Below, piece by piece: positions 8,784 to 17,764 of a stretch of DNA of 64,000 bases. The DNA is from Delftia acidovorans (lineage in GTDB: Bacteria; Pseudomonadota; Gammaproteobacteria; Burkholderiales; Burkholderiaceae_C): assembly GCA_031286585.1 (NCBI GenBank), contig JAITUC010000010.1, forward strand, positions 1-64,000, read 5' to 3'. Numbering within the stretch: the stretch's first letter is position 1; each line of letters starts with the position of its first letter. Made by a program: the position numbers and the translations under genes. Under the pieces are notes generated by a model. It was given only the letters and a program-made list of their open reading frames with translations, had not been told where the DNA came from and searched no databases.

Positions 8784-10829
8784 TCAGAAACGATAGCCCA
8801 GGTTGACATACCAGCTGCGGCCCGGCATGGGCAGGCCGTCGTCGAACTGGTACCACTTGTCGCCGATATTGGCCACGCCGAAGTCCACGGTGATGTCGCT
8901 GCGCGGCTTGTAGCGTGCACGCAGGTTGGCAATGCCGTAGCCGGGCAGCTTGAGCGTCTGCAGCTGGCCGCTGCCCGACAGCGGCACATGGCGGCCCTTC
9001 TCGGTCTCGACCTCGGCGTTGAATTCCCACTGCGCCAGCGGTCGCCACTGGACACCGGCCAGCAGGCGGTGGCGCGGGGTGTTGGTCAGGGTGATGCTGG
9101 AGTCGCTGGTGTTGCGGCGGTTCAGGTAGGTGTAGCCGGCGTTCACGCCCCATTGCGCGGACAGTTGCTGGGCCAGGGACAGCTCCACGCCGATGTTGCG
9201 CGTGCGGCCCACGTTCTGCGCCTGGTTGCAGGTGGTGCCCCCGCATTCGGCCGAGGCCACGACCACGGTCTGGATCTGGTTGCGCACACGGCTGTAGAAC
9301 AGCGCCGCCTGGCCCTTGCCGCCCTGCCAGGGCGAGCCGCTGACGCCCAGCTCCAGGTGGTTGGCCGTCTCGGGCTGCAGGTCGGGGTTGGCCAGGGCCG
9401 TGCCCATGCGTGCCGAGTAGCGGTCCTTGATGGTGGGAAAGCGGGTCTTGTGCGAGGCGATGAAGTACGCCTCGCTGCCGCCGCCCAGCGCATAGCCCAG
9501 CTTGGCCACGCCATTGGTGGCGCTGGTGGAGCCCGTGGGCCACTGGTAGACCTCGCGCGCATCGCGCAGGTCTCGGCTGAGCGCCAGGTTCAGGCTCCAG
9601 TGCCCGGCCAGGGAGATCGTGTCCTCGACCGCCAGCGAGCGCGTCACGTCGCGGTAGTGCTTGCTGGGGTCCTTGGCCGAGGCGGCATCGGTGTGCTCGT
9701 CGATCTTGTAGTGCGCGCCCAGGCGCAGCGCATGGCCCTTGAGGCTGTAGTTGGCCCATTCGACGCTGGCGCCCTGGCTCACGTCCTTGTAGCTGCTGGT
9801 GGGGTCATGGCGCGTGTAGCTCGCGTCCGTGTACATGTCCAGGCCGTTTTGGTAGGTGTCGTGGTAGATGCGCGTCTTGAGCAGGTTGTCGGCATTGAGG
9901 CGCGTGGTGCTCAGGAAGTACACGCTGTCCTTGTCCCAGTAGGGCCAGCGCCAGTAGCGGATCACATTCTTGCCCGTGGCGCTGCCTGTGTAGACGGGGT
10001 TGCCCTTCTCGCCTTCCTGGCGGACATAGCCCAGCGCGTATTCGTCCGTGGCATTGGGCGTGAGGCCCAGCTTGACAGACAGCCGCTTGTCCGTGCGATA
10101 GGCGTTGTCGCGGTAGTTGCCGGTGTCGGTGGGCTGCTTCTTGAAGTCCTTGAAGCCCTTGGGCAGCGGAAAACTGTCCGCATCCAGGTAGGACGCTCCA
10201 AGCTGGTAGTACCAGGTGCCGAGGTTGCCGCCCAGGTTGACGGCGGCCTTGCGTTCGCCGCCTGCGCCGGCGCCGATGCGTGCATCGCCCTCGAAGGGTT
10301 TGACGGGCTTGCGCGTGACCAGGTTGATGGCGCCGCCCAGCGTATTGGGGCCATACATCAGCGATGCGCCGGCCTTGGCCACGCGGATCTCGGACAGGTC
10401 GAACGTGGTGAAGCGGGCGAAGTCCACATAGCCGTCATAGGGCACGTACAGCGGCACGCCGTCCACGAAGACCGGCACCTGGCGCGGATCGAAGCCGCGC
10501 AGGTAGATCATTTCCTCGTTGCGGCTGTTGCGCGACAGCGTGGCGCCCGGCAGCAGGCGGACGGCGTCGGACACGGTGTCTGCATTGCTCCGGCCCATCT
10601 CGGCGGCACCCAGTCGTTGTTCATCGCTGGATATGGCATCACGATCATCGCTTACATCGACCGTGCCCAGCTGGAAGGTTTGCGAAGCCTCTGCCGAGGA
10701 AGTGCCCGATTGGGCTTGCGCCGGGGTGCTGGCGGCCAGTCCTGCAAGCAGCAGGGCGTGGGCCAGCGTGGATTGCAGGCGGAAGACAGGGGAGGAGGCT
10801 GGGGCGCTGGAGCGAGGCTGGAGGGGCAC
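8784..10829 (-). CDS. TonB-dependent outer-membrane receptor
   Basis: 681 aa with a GTG start. The signal peptide ends in STPAQAQA-like residues near 40. The plug domain includes NADTVSDAVRLLPGATLS and YLRGFDPRQVPVFVDGVPLY (split here as two adjacent motifs), and the beta-barrel ends in the aromatic terminus SWYVNLGYRF. It imports a ligand across the outer membrane using TonB-ExbBD, for which genes lie at 28087-29943. It heads the transport operon and has a ModE-like inverted repeat 74 bp upstream. Its barrel does not match a specific siderophore family that I can name. Confidence 0.93.
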   Translation of the reverse strand: MPLQPRSSAPASSPVFRLQSTLAHALLLAGLAASTPAQAQSGTSSAEASQTFQLGTVDVSDDRDAISSDEQRLGAAEMGRSNADTVSDAVRLLPGATLSRNSRNEEMIYLRGFDPRQVPVFVDGVPLYVPYDGYVDFARFTTFDLSEIRVAKAGASLMYGPNTLGGAINLVTRKPVKPFEGDARIGAGAGGERKAAVNLGGNLGTWYYQLGASYLDADSFPLPKGFKDFKKQPTDTGNYRDNAYRTDKRLSVKLGLTPNATDEYALGYVRQEGEKGNPVYTGSATGKNVIRYWRWPYWDKDSVYFLSTTRLNADNLLKTRIYHDTYQNGLDMYTDASYTRHDPTSSYKDVSQGASVEWANYSLKGHALRLGAHYKIDEHTDAASAKDPSKHYRDVTRSLAVEDTISLAGHWSLNLALSRDLRDAREVYQWPTGSTSATNGVAKLGYALGGGSEAYFIASHKTRFPTIKDRYSARMGTALANPDLQPETANHLELGVSGSPWQGGKGQAALFYSRVRNQIQTVVVASAECGGTTCNQAQNVGRTRNIGVELSLAQQLSAQWGVNAGYTYLNRRNTSDSSITLTNTPRHRLLAGVQWRPLAQWEFNAEVETEKGRHVPLSGSGQLQTLKLPGYGIANLRARYKPRSDITVDFGVANIGDKWYQFDDGLPMPGRSWYVNLGYRF

Positions 10830-10902
10830 GGTTTACGGTTGTTGTGTGGGTGGATGCGGGGCGGCTGGTTGTTTCCTTCCGAAAACAGGTTCCGGATTCT
10901 AG

Positions 10903-10926
10903 CGATATGTATGAAAAAACATAACG
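10903..10926. promoter_or_regulatory. ModE-like inverted repeat (candidate Mo-box)
   Basis: CGATATGT, 8-bp spacer, ACATAACG. The arms match in 7 of 8 positions and the geometry equals the E. coli ModE site (CGnTATAT-N8-ATATAnCG), except that TATGT replaces TATAT. It lies 74 bp upstream of the receptor start, where it would overlap the promoter and allow repression when molybdate is plentiful. Confidence 0.5.
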
Positions 10927-11023
10927 AGTGACGAAAACCGTCTGCGGGAAGGCGCGGGTTTTCTTTCAGGCGGTTGTGTGAACGTGCTGCGCGAATGGCC
11001 GCGTGTTTTGCGGCCGCGTGGGT

Positions 11024-12958
11024 TCAGCGCCTGCTGCGGTCCAGGCGTTCGCTGGCCAGGGCTGCCGCCAGCCTGGCGTCCACGGGCAGAGGTTCGTCAT
11101 GCAGGCGTGCCGCCAGCAGTTCGCCGCACAGCAGCGACAGGGTGAGCCCGCGCGAGCCCATGGCCGTCAGGGCCCACAGGCCTGGCGCCTGCGCGGACAC
11201 GGGGCCGACCACGGGCAGGCGGTCCGGCGATGCCACGCGCACCGCGCCCCAGGTTGGGCGCGGCGGGGCATCGAAGAAGCCCTGCAGGCCCTGGTAGGTG
11301 CGCGGCAGCAGTTGCGCCAGCTTGGCGCCATTGGCTGCATGGGCGGCGGCCTGGTCTTCGGGGCTGGGTGGCAGAGCGGTCTGGTCGCGCTCGAAGGTCG
11401 AGCCCATGATCCAGCCTTGCCCGGCTGCGTCGCCTTGCAGCGGCATGGCCGGCACCAGGTTGCCATGGCCGTTGACGGGAAAGGGCGGCATGGCCTGCGC
11501 GCTGGCAGGCGTGTGCGTATCCCAGCTGACCTGGCCGCGAATGGGCTGCAGCGGCCAGCCGGCCTGCGTGCCCAGGCTGTGCTCCAGCAGCGCGTTGGTT
11601 GCGGGGCCGAGTGCGAGCACGACGAGTTCGGCCTCGGCCAGCAGCGCGCCCTGTGCATCCAGGGCCTGCCAGGCGGGCACGCCATGGCTGGTGCCGGTCC
11701 GTGCAATGCGCGCCACGCAGGCGCGGCCCTGCCAGCGCACGCCGGGCAGCGTCAGCTGCGCCTGCACCAGCCGCGCCGGGCGAACCCAGCCGGCCTGCAC
11801 ATGCCAGCAGGCCGGAGCGTCGCCGGGCAGGCCGGCGGCCAGGAGTTGGTCGGCACTGGCGGGCCGGCTCCAGTGGTCGCCCGGGCCGGGGGATTGCCAG
11901 TCGCGCGGCAGCCGCGGGGCGGCTTCCACGCCGTGCTCCAGCACGCCGGTATCGCACCAGTCCGTGCCCGGTTGCAGCAGGCCCTGGCCGGAGAGCATTT
12001 GCAGCTGCGCCAGGGTCAGGCGTGCGCCGTCGCGGCTCAGGCGGGACAGCAGGCTGTCATCGGGCGAGACATGGGGGCAGAACAGGCCTGCGGGCAGGGC
12101 CGAGGCGCCCGCAGCAGGCGCATCGGCGGCATCCAGTACGGTGACCTGCCAGCCACGGCGCGACAGGCTGGCTGCGGCAGCCGCACCGGCAATGCCTGCA
12201 CCCAGCACCATGCAGCGCCGTGGGATGATGGCTTCCTGCGGCTGCGCACGCGGCCCGCGCGGTTGCCAGGCCGGGTCGTAGACGGCATGCAGGTTGTGGC
12301 GCTTGGGCGGCACGCCATCCACCTTGCGGACCTGAAAGCCGTGCTGGGCCAGGCCATCGCGCACCGTGCGCGCCACGCACCAGGTGGACAGTTGAGTGCC
12401 TCGCCGGCAGTGGCGCGCCAGCGTGCGCAGTGTGTCGGCGCTCCAGAGATCAGGGTTGAGTTCCGGCGTGAATCCGTCCAGGTAGATGCTGTCGGCCGTG
12501 ATCTGCTGGCGCCGCAGCATGGCCTGGGCATCGCCGATGTACAGCGTCAGCAGCACACGGCCCTGCTCGAAGCTCAGGCGGTGCACGCCGGGCAGCAGGC
12601 CCTGGAAGCGGCTGGCCAGCTCCTCGGCCAGCAGGCGCAATCCTGGCTCGCGCGGCATGGCCTGGCGCAGAGTGTCGGCGCTGACGGGAAAGGCTTCCGC
12701 AGAGACGAAATGCAGCAGACGCGGGCGGCGTGGATCGGCCTTCCATGCCGCCCAGGCCACGAGAAAATTCAGCCCGAACCCGAAGCCGGTCTCCAGGATG
12801 CGCCATTGCTGCGCATCGGCCCAGGCCCCTGGCAGGCCGCAGCCGCCCAGAAAGACGTGACGGGCCTGGTCCAGGCCGCCGTGTTCGCTGTGGTAGCGGT
12901 CGCCAAAGCGCGGGCTGTAGGGCGTGCCGTCGGGCAGCCAGTCAATGGGTTCGGACAT
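11024..12958 (-). CDS. mnmC: Bifunctional tRNA mnm5s2U34 biosynthesis protein MnmC
   Basis: 644-aa cytosolic enzyme that finishes the wobble-uridine modification mnm5s2U. The N-terminal methyltransferase domain (about 1-240) shows LETGFGFGLNFLVAW and YLDGFTPELNPDLW. The C-terminal FAD-dependent demodification domain starts at VLGAGIAGAAAAASLSRRGW near residue 249. Length and domain order are those of the family. ATG at 12958 (MSEPIDWLPDG) is preferred over an in-frame TTG two codons upstream. It follows the TRIC-type gene by 15 bp. Confidence 0.94.
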   Translation of the reverse strand: MSEPIDWLPDGTPYSPRFGDRYHSEHGGLDQARHVFLGGCGLPGAWADAQQWRILETGFGFGLNFLVAWAAWKADPRRPRLLHFVSAEAFPVSADTLRQAMPREPGLRLLAEELASRFQGLLPGVHRLSFEQGRVLLTLYIGDAQAMLRRQQITADSIYLDGFTPELNPDLWSADTLRTLARHCRRGTQLSTWCVARTVRDGLAQHGFQVRKVDGVPPKRHNLHAVYDPAWQPRGPRAQPQEAIIPRRCMVLGAGIAGAAAAASLSRRGWQVTVLDAADAPAAGASALPAGLFCPHVSPDDSLLSRLSRDGARLTLAQLQMLSGQGLLQPGTDWCDTGVLEHGVEAAPRLPRDWQSPGPGDHWSRPASADQLLAAGLPGDAPACWHVQAGWVRPARLVQAQLTLPGVRWQGRACVARIARTGTSHGVPAWQALDAQGALLAEAELVVLALGPATNALLEHSLGTQAGWPLQPIRGQVSWDTHTPASAQAMPPFPVNGHGNLVPAMPLQGDAAGQGWIMGSTFERDQTALPPSPEDQAAAHAANGAKLAQLLPRTYQGLQGFFDAPPRPTWGAVRVASPDRLPVVGPVSAQAPGLWALTAMGSRGLTLSLLCGELLAARLHDEPLPVDARLAAALASERLDRSRR

Positions 12959-12973
12959 GGGCAAAGGGCAGAA

Positions 12974-13642
12974 CTACTCCTCCCAGCGCTGCTGGTAGGA
13001 GAACACGGGCAGGCGCCACTTGAAGCGTATGGCGGCCAGGCGCAGCGTGAGGCCGCCGGCAAAGCAGACGACGGTGCTGAGGTTGGAGCCCACTTCCAGC
13101 GTGCGCAGCCCCAGGAACAGCAGGCACACGGCCAGCGACACGCTGGCATACAGCTCGCGCCGGAAGACGACCGGCACCTGGTTGCAAAGCACGTCGCGCA
13201 GAATGCCGCCGCTGATACCGGTCAGCATGCCCGACATCACCACCACCACGGGCGGGTAGCCCAGCTCCAGCGCCACGTTGCAGCCGATCAGCGAGAAGGC
13301 GATCAGCCCCATGGCGTCCAGCAGCAGAAAGACCTGCTTGAGATGGTGCATGTGGCGCGCCACGACGATGGTCAGCAGCCCGGCCGAGATGACCAGGTAC
13401 ACATATTCGGGGTGCTGGGTCCAGCCTATGGGGTAGTGGCCCAGCACCATGTCGCGAATGGTGCCGCCGCCCAGCGCGGTGACGAAGGCGATCACGGCCA
13501 CGCCGAAGATGTCCATGTTGCGCCGGCCCGCCGCCAGCGCGCCCGACATGGCTTCGGCCGTGATGGCCACGAGGTAGATCACCAGCATGACGGTGAACTG
13601 CGATGCCTGGAACGATTCCAGCAGGGAGACGGATGGAAGCAC
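12974..13642 (-). CDS. Trimeric intracellular cation (TRIC/UPF0126) channel-family membrane protein
   Basis: 222-aa inner-membrane protein with about seven hydrophobic helices and the duplicated glycine motifs TALGGGTIRDMVLG and TGISGGILRDVLC of the UPF0126/TRIC family, some members of which conduct K+. GTG at 13642 is chosen because GAGG sits six bases upstream and the N-terminus then leads straight into the first helix. The physiological role is unknown. Confidence 0.85.
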   Translation of the reverse strand: MLPSVSLLESFQASQFTVMLVIYLVAITAEAMSGALAAGRRNMDIFGVAVIAFVTALGGGTIRDMVLGHYPIGWTQHPEYVYLVISAGLLTIVVARHMHHLKQVFLLLDAMGLIAFSLIGCNVALELGYPPVVVVMSGMLTGISGGILRDVLCNQVPVVFRRELYASVSLAVCLLFLGLRTLEVGSNLSTVVCFAGGLTLRLAAIRFKWRLPVFSYQQRWEE

Positions 13643-13765
13643 GGAAAACCTCGGGTGAAGACCGGCCCGCGCCGCAGGGTGTGCGGCCACTGCGCCGTCC
13701 AGCGCAAGAAGGCGGGCATTGTAGGCGGTCTCTGGGCGGCTGCCGTTTGCGGCACCGCAAATGAA

Positions 13766-13796
13766 ACCGCCCCCGGCGCAGTGCGACGGGGGCGGT
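13766..13796 (-). terminator. Hairpin downstream of yggX
   Basis: ACCGCCCCC paired with GGGGGCGGT (9 bp) about 20 bp past the yggX stop. On the minus strand it is followed by only a short T-rich stretch, so termination is likely but not strong. Confidence 0.55.
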
Positions 13797-13814
13797 GAAA
13801 GGGCACGAAACGGC

Positions 13815-14087
13815 TCAGGCCGAAGGAGGCACGTAGCCGGCCGCCGCATCGGCGCCGCCGCCGAAGAAGTGGTTTTCCATCTGGCGGGCCAGGTACTGGC
13901 GGGCGCGTGCGTCGGCCAGGTTCAGGCGGTTTTCGTTGACCAGCATCGTCTGGTGCTTGAGCCAGTCGGCCCAGGCCTGCTTGCTCACGCCTTCAAAAAT
14001 GCGCTTGCCCAGTTCGCCGGGGTAGGGCGGGAAGTCCAGGCCTTCAGCGTCAACGCCAAGCTTGATGCAGTGAACGGTACGTGCCAT
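13815..14087 (-). CDS. yggX: Probable Fe(2+)-trafficking protein YggX
   Basis: 90-aa cytosolic protein, the family length, linked to iron trafficking and protection of Fe-S clusters against oxidants. [11 protein letters not shown] contains the conserved Cys near residue 7. The core [21 protein letters not shown] and [13 protein letters not shown] are characteristic. ATG at 14087; the longer in-frame reading upstream is not typical. It is divergent from the sulfate-binding-protein gene and shares a 144-bp spacer with it. Confidence 0.94.
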   Translation of the reverse strand: MARTVHCIKLGVDAEGLDFPPYPGELGKRIFEGVSKQAWADWLKHQTMLVNENRLNLADARARQYLARQMENHFFGGGADAAAGYVPPSA

Positions 14088-14132
14088 GGGGAATTGAGTC
14101 CTTGTCTTGTGGAGATTCAGATGTTTTGGGAA

Positions 14133-14167
14133 TAACAAACTGAAATCTTATTGGTTTGAGTTTTAAG
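14133..14167. promoter_or_regulatory. Shared upstream block of the sbp genes, copy 1
   Basis: TAACAAAC followed 22 bp later (start to start) by TTTGAGTTTTAAG. The same two blocks recur upstream of the second sulfate-binding-protein gene at 61860-61893 with a 1-bp spacing difference. The block ends 64 bp before the sbp ATG. It is a candidate CysB/Cbl-type or promoter element. Confidence 0.5.
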
Positions 14168-14231
14168 AGTTGGCTTTGAGAATGCTTTCCACGGCACCAG
14201 ACCGTTGTCTCCACTCTCTACCGACACTCCA

Positions 14232-15254
14232 ATGAAAATTCGCCGCCACTTTATCAAGTTTCCTGTTGCCGCCGGCCTGATCGCGGGCTTGACCCTGTCG
14301 GCTCTGCCGGCGTTGGCCCAGTCGGTGCAGCTGCTCAACGTCTCCTACGATCCGACGCGCGAGCTGTACGTGGAGTACAACCAGGCCTTCGCCAAGCACT
14401 GGAAGGCCAAGAGCGGCCAGGACGTGAGCATCAAGCAGTCGCACGGCGGCTCCGGCAAGCAGGCGCGTTCCATCATCGACGGCATCGACGCGGACGTGGC
14501 CACGCTGGCACTGGCCGGCGACATCGACGCCCTGGTCAAGAACGGCAACCTGCTCAAGGCCGACTGGCAAAAGCGCCTGCCGCACAACTCGGCGCCCTAC
14601 AGCTCCACCATCGTCTTCCTGGTGAAGAAGGGCAATCCCAAGAACCTCAAGGACTGGGACGACCTGGTCAAGCCCGGCGTGCAGGTGATCACGCCCAACC
14701 CCAAGACCAGCGGCGGTGCGCGCTGGAACTACCTGGCCGCCTGGGAATTCGCCAAGCGCAAGTACGGCGGCGACGCACAGGCCAAGGACTTCATCGGCAA
14801 GCTGTTCAAGAACGTGCCCGTGCTGGACACGGGCGCTCGCGGCGCCACCATCACCTTCGTGCAGCGCGGCGTGGGCGATGTGCTGCTGGCCTGGGAGAAC
14901 GAGGCCTTCCTGGCGCTCAAGGAATTCGGTCCCGATAAATTCCAGATCGTCGTGCCTTCGCTGTCCATCCTGGCCGAGCCTTCGGTGGCCGTGGTCGACA
15001 AGGTCGTGGACAAGAAGGGCACGCGCGCCGTGGCCGAGGAGTACCTGAAGTACCTGTACTCCGAGGAAGGCCAGCGCATCGCCGGCCGCAACTACTACCG
15101 TCCCACCGACGCCAAGGTCAAGGCCGAGTTCGCGGACAAGTTCCCCAAGCTGGAGCTGGTAACCATCGACCAGGCCTTCGGCGGCTGGGCCAAGGCCGAC
15201 AAGGACCACTTTGCCGATGGCGGCAGCTTCGACCAGATCTACACCAAGAAGTGA
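14232..15254 (+). CDS. sbp: Sulfate ABC transporter periplasmic binding protein (Sbp/CysP family), copy 1
   Basis: 340-aa periplasmic sulfate/thiosulfate-binding protein. The signal peptide spans residues 1-29, cleaved after PALAQ-like residues. Mature family motifs are [36 protein letters not shown] and [19 protein letters not shown] at 14232 follows the spacer shared with yggX. Unlike the second copy (61964) it has no permease genes beside it, so it probably feeds the same CysTWA importer. The ssu operon starts downstream. Confidence 0.94.
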   Translation: MKIRRHFIKFPVAAGLIAGLTLSALPALAQSVQLLNVSYDPTRELYVEYNQAFAKHWKAKSGQDVSIKQSHGGSGKQARSIIDGIDADVATLALAGDIDALVKNGNLLKADWQKRLPHNSAPYSSTIVFLVKKGNPKNLKDWDDLVKPGVQVITPNPKTSGGARWNYLAAWEFAKRKYGGDAQAKDFIGKLFKNVPVLDTGARGATITFVQRGVGDVLLAWENEAFLALKEFGPDKFQIVVPSLSILAEPSVAVVDKVVDKKGTRAVAEEYLKYLYSEEGQRIAGRNYYRPTDAKVKAEFADKFPKLELVTIDQAFGGWAKADKDHFADGGSFDQIYTKK

Positions 15255-15316
15255 GTGCGACGCGCCGGCCCGGCCGGCGCCCGCCGCCTGACCTCCCTCA
15301 ACCACCACGAGCCGCC

Positions 15317-15487
15317 ATGTCCATCTTCCTGATCTCCAGCCACTCTTTGCAGGCCTCGCGCCGCACGGCGCAGGCAGGCGTGCGGATGCACAAGGCAGGA
15401 GTGGCAGGCAAGGCGGGCGTGGTGGCATCCCCCTCTTTTCTTCGCTTCGAGACCATGGCCTTCGCCAGCCGGCGATGTAGCGCCTGA
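15317..15487 (+). CDS. Small ORF upstream of the ssu operon (possible leader peptide)
   Basis: 56 codons starting MSIFLISSHSLQASRR and ending FASRRCSA just before the stop, 158 bp upstream of the first ssu gene. The ribosome-binding site is poor. The sequence is basic, without a membrane segment. Its position between sbp and ssuA, and the Cys codon two residues before the end, suggest a translated leader, but no terminator with a T run follows. It could equally be chance in GC-rich DNA. Confidence 0.35.
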   Translation: MSIFLISSHSLQASRRTAQAGVRMHKAGVAGKAGVVASPSFLRFETMAFASRRCSA

Positions 15488-15645
15488 CGACTCTGCGCGG
15501 TGTGTCTGCAGGCCCGGCCCTGCAGGCGGCCGCCCCTGGCTCCGCCTTCCCCTTTTTGTTTTCTGGCTGCATGCCGCGCGCGTGCATGGGCAGCGCTTTG
15601 CCTGTGCGCCGCGCACCACGCACCACTCTTCCAAGGATGTCCGTC

Positions 15646-16647
15646 ATGGTCTCGTTCGATTCTTTCCCCCGACACACAGCCAACTGGCGCCGACGCCAGC
15701 TGCTGGGCGCGGGCCTTGCCGCAGCAGTCGCCACGGCGGGCGGCCCGGCCCTGGCCCAGGACAAGGCGGGTGACCGCGTGCTGCGCGTGGGCCACCAGAA
15801 GGGCTGGCTGTCCATTCTGAAGAACCGGGGCACGCTGGAAAAGCGGCTGGCGCCGCTGGGCGTGTCGGTGCGCTGGGTCGAGTTCAACGCCGGCCCCGTG
15901 CAGCTGGAGGCGCTGAACGTGGGCTCCATCGACTTTGGCGATGTGGGCGAGGCCCCGCCCATCTTTGCGCAGGCCGCAGGCGCACCCCTGGTCTATGCGG
16001 GCGCCACCGTGCCGCGCCCCGGGCTGGAGGCGGTGATTGTGCCCAAGGACTCGCCCATCCGCAGCGTGCAGGATCTCAAGGGCAAGCGCGTGGCCTACAA
16101 CAAGGGCTCGAACGTGCAGTACTTCCTGGTCAAGCTGCTGGAAAAGCATGGCCTGAAGTACGGCGATGTGCAGTCCGTCTTCCTGGCGCCGGCCGATGCG
16201 CGTGCCGCCTTCGAGCGCGGCTCCGTCGATGCCTGGCTGATCTGGGACCCCTTCCTGGCCGCCGCGCAAAAGACGCTGGACGCCCGCCTGCTGGCCGACG
16301 CCACGGGCGTGGTCAACAACCGCGCCTACTACTTCACCTCGCGCGATTTCGCCACCCGCAATACCGATGTGCTGCGCATCGCCATCGAAGAGGTCGATGG
16401 GATTGACCGCTGGGCCTCGAAGAACCAGACGGCGGCGGCCGCCGAGCTGTCCACCATCCTGGGCCTGGACAAGTCCATCACCGAGCTGTACCTGAGCCGC
16501 GCACGCTTCGGCACCTCGTCCGTGACGCGCGAGATCCTGGCCGAGCAGCAGCAGATCGCCGACACCTTCTTCGAGCTCAAGCTCATCCCCCGCAAGCTCA
16601 ACCTGCTGCATGCCGCGCCCGTGGACCTGATCGCATCGCGTCCCTGA
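15646..16647 (+). CDS. ssuA: Aliphatic sulfonate ABC transporter binding protein (SsuA-like)
   Basis: 333-aa periplasmic protein that captures alkanesulfonates. The signal region is WRRRQLLGAGLAAAVATAGG (Tat-like). The body begins LRVGHQKGWLSILKNRGTLEKR, and PADARAAFERGSVDAWLIWD is the sulfonate/nitrate/taurine-binding signature. ATG at 15646 is preferred over 15637 because AAGGA lies 8 bases before it. First structural gene of the ssu operon, 23 bp before the second binding protein. Confidence 0.93.
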   Translation: MVSFDSFPRHTANWRRRQLLGAGLAAAVATAGGPALAQDKAGDRVLRVGHQKGWLSILKNRGTLEKRLAPLGVSVRWVEFNAGPVQLEALNVGSIDFGDVGEAPPIFAQAAGAPLVYAGATVPRPGLEAVIVPKDSPIRSVQDLKGKRVAYNKGSNVQYFLVKLLEKHGLKYGDVQSVFLAPADARAAFERGSVDAWLIWDPFLAAAQKTLDARLLADATGVVNNRAYYFTSRDFATRNTDVLRIAIEEVDGIDRWASKNQTAAAAELSTILGLDKSITELYLSRARFGTSSVTREILAEQQQIADTFFELKLIPRKLNLLHAAPVDLIASRP

Positions 16648-16670
16648 GCCCACTGCAAGGAGTCCGCACC

Positions 16671-17726
16671 ATGAACGCCATTACCAAGAAGCCCCGCCTG
16701 GACCGCGTGCGCCGCCAGGCCCTGCAACTGCTGGGCACCACCGCCTTCAGCTGGAGTCTGGCTGGCCAGTACGCACGCGCCGAGACGGCGGCCGCCGTGG
16801 CCGGGCCGGAGCAACTGCGCATCGGCTACCAGAAGTCGGCCGTCAACCTGGTCATCCTCAAGCAGCAGGGGGTGCTGGAAAAGCGCTTTGCAGGCACCAA
16901 GGTCAGCTGGCTGGAGTTTCCGGCCGGCCCCCAGCTGCTGGAGGCCCTGGCCGCAGGCAGCCTGGACTTCGGCCTGACCGGCGATTCACCCCCGGTCTTT
17001 GCCCAGGCCGCGGGCCGGGACCTGCTGTACGTGGGCGCCGAGCCGCCCAAGCCTGAAAGCTCGGCCATCCTCGTGCCGACGGACTCGCCGCTGCGCACCC
17101 TGGCCGACCTCAAGGGCCGGCGCGTGGCGCTGCAAAAAGGCTCCAGTGCCCATTACCTGCTGGTGCGTGCGCTGGACAAGGCGGGCCTTGCCTGGAACGA
17201 GATCCAGCCCGTGTACCTGGCCCCGGCCGATGCGCGCGCCGCCTTCGAACGCAAGAGCGTGGACGCCTGGGCCATCTGGGACCCGTTCTACGCGGCCACC
17301 GAGCTGGCGATCCGCCCGCGCGTGCTGGCCAATGGCGAAGGCCTGTCGGGCAACGCATCGTTCTACCTGGCCGCGCGCGGACTGGTGGAGCGCCATCCGC
17401 AGGTGCTGCGCGCACTGTTCGACGAGCTCACGCGCGCCGATCGCCTGGCCCAGAGCGCACGCCAGGAGGCTGTGGCCCTGGTGGCCGGTTTCAGCGGCCT
17501 GGATGCGGCGGTGGTCAGCCGCTTCATTGCGCGCCGGCCCAGCTCTCCGGTGGGCCTCCTGGCTGCGCAGACCGTGGTGGAGCAGCAGCGCGTGGCCGAT
17601 GCATTTTTTCGGCTGGGCCTGATTCCACGCCAGGTGCAGGTGGCCGACATCGTCTGGCGGCCCTCGGCGGCCGAGTACGCGCGGCTGGCCGAGCCTGCGG
17701 CGGCAGGCCCTTCTTCCGCCCTTTGA
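16671..17726 (+). CDS. Second sulfonate ABC transporter binding protein (SsuA paralogue)
   Basis: 351-aa periplasmic binding protein, clearly a paralogue of the preceding product (shared LRIGYQKS, LEKRF, PADARAAFERKSVDAWAIWDPF). AAGGAG precedes the ATG. Divergence from the first copy implies a different sulfonate range with one shared permease/ATPase pair (ssuC, ssuB). The C-terminus carries a short alanine/proline-rich tail. Confidence 0.92.
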   Translation: MNAITKKPRLDRVRRQALQLLGTTAFSWSLAGQYARAETAAAVAGPEQLRIGYQKSAVNLVILKQQGVLEKRFAGTKVSWLEFPAGPQLLEALAAGSLDFGLTGDSPPVFAQAAGRDLLYVGAEPPKPESSAILVPTDSPLRTLADLKGRRVALQKGSSAHYLLVRALDKAGLAWNEIQPVYLAPADARAAFERKSVDAWAIWDPFYAATELAIRPRVLANGEGLSGNASFYLAARGLVERHPQVLRALFDELTRADRLAQSARQEAVALVAGFSGLDAAVVSRFIARRPSSPVGLLAAQTVVEQQRVADAFFRLGLIPRQVQVADIVWRPSAAEYARLAEPAAAGPSSAL

Positions 17727-17764
17727 TTCCCTTCCTCGATTCCGTCCCCTGACTGGAGCAGCGC

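Noticed and set aside
8700-10931. 743-codon plus-strand frame opposite the TonB receptor
   Set aside because: Same type of shadow; no recognisable motif, and the receptor on the minus strand is complete with signal peptide and C-terminal aromatic residue.
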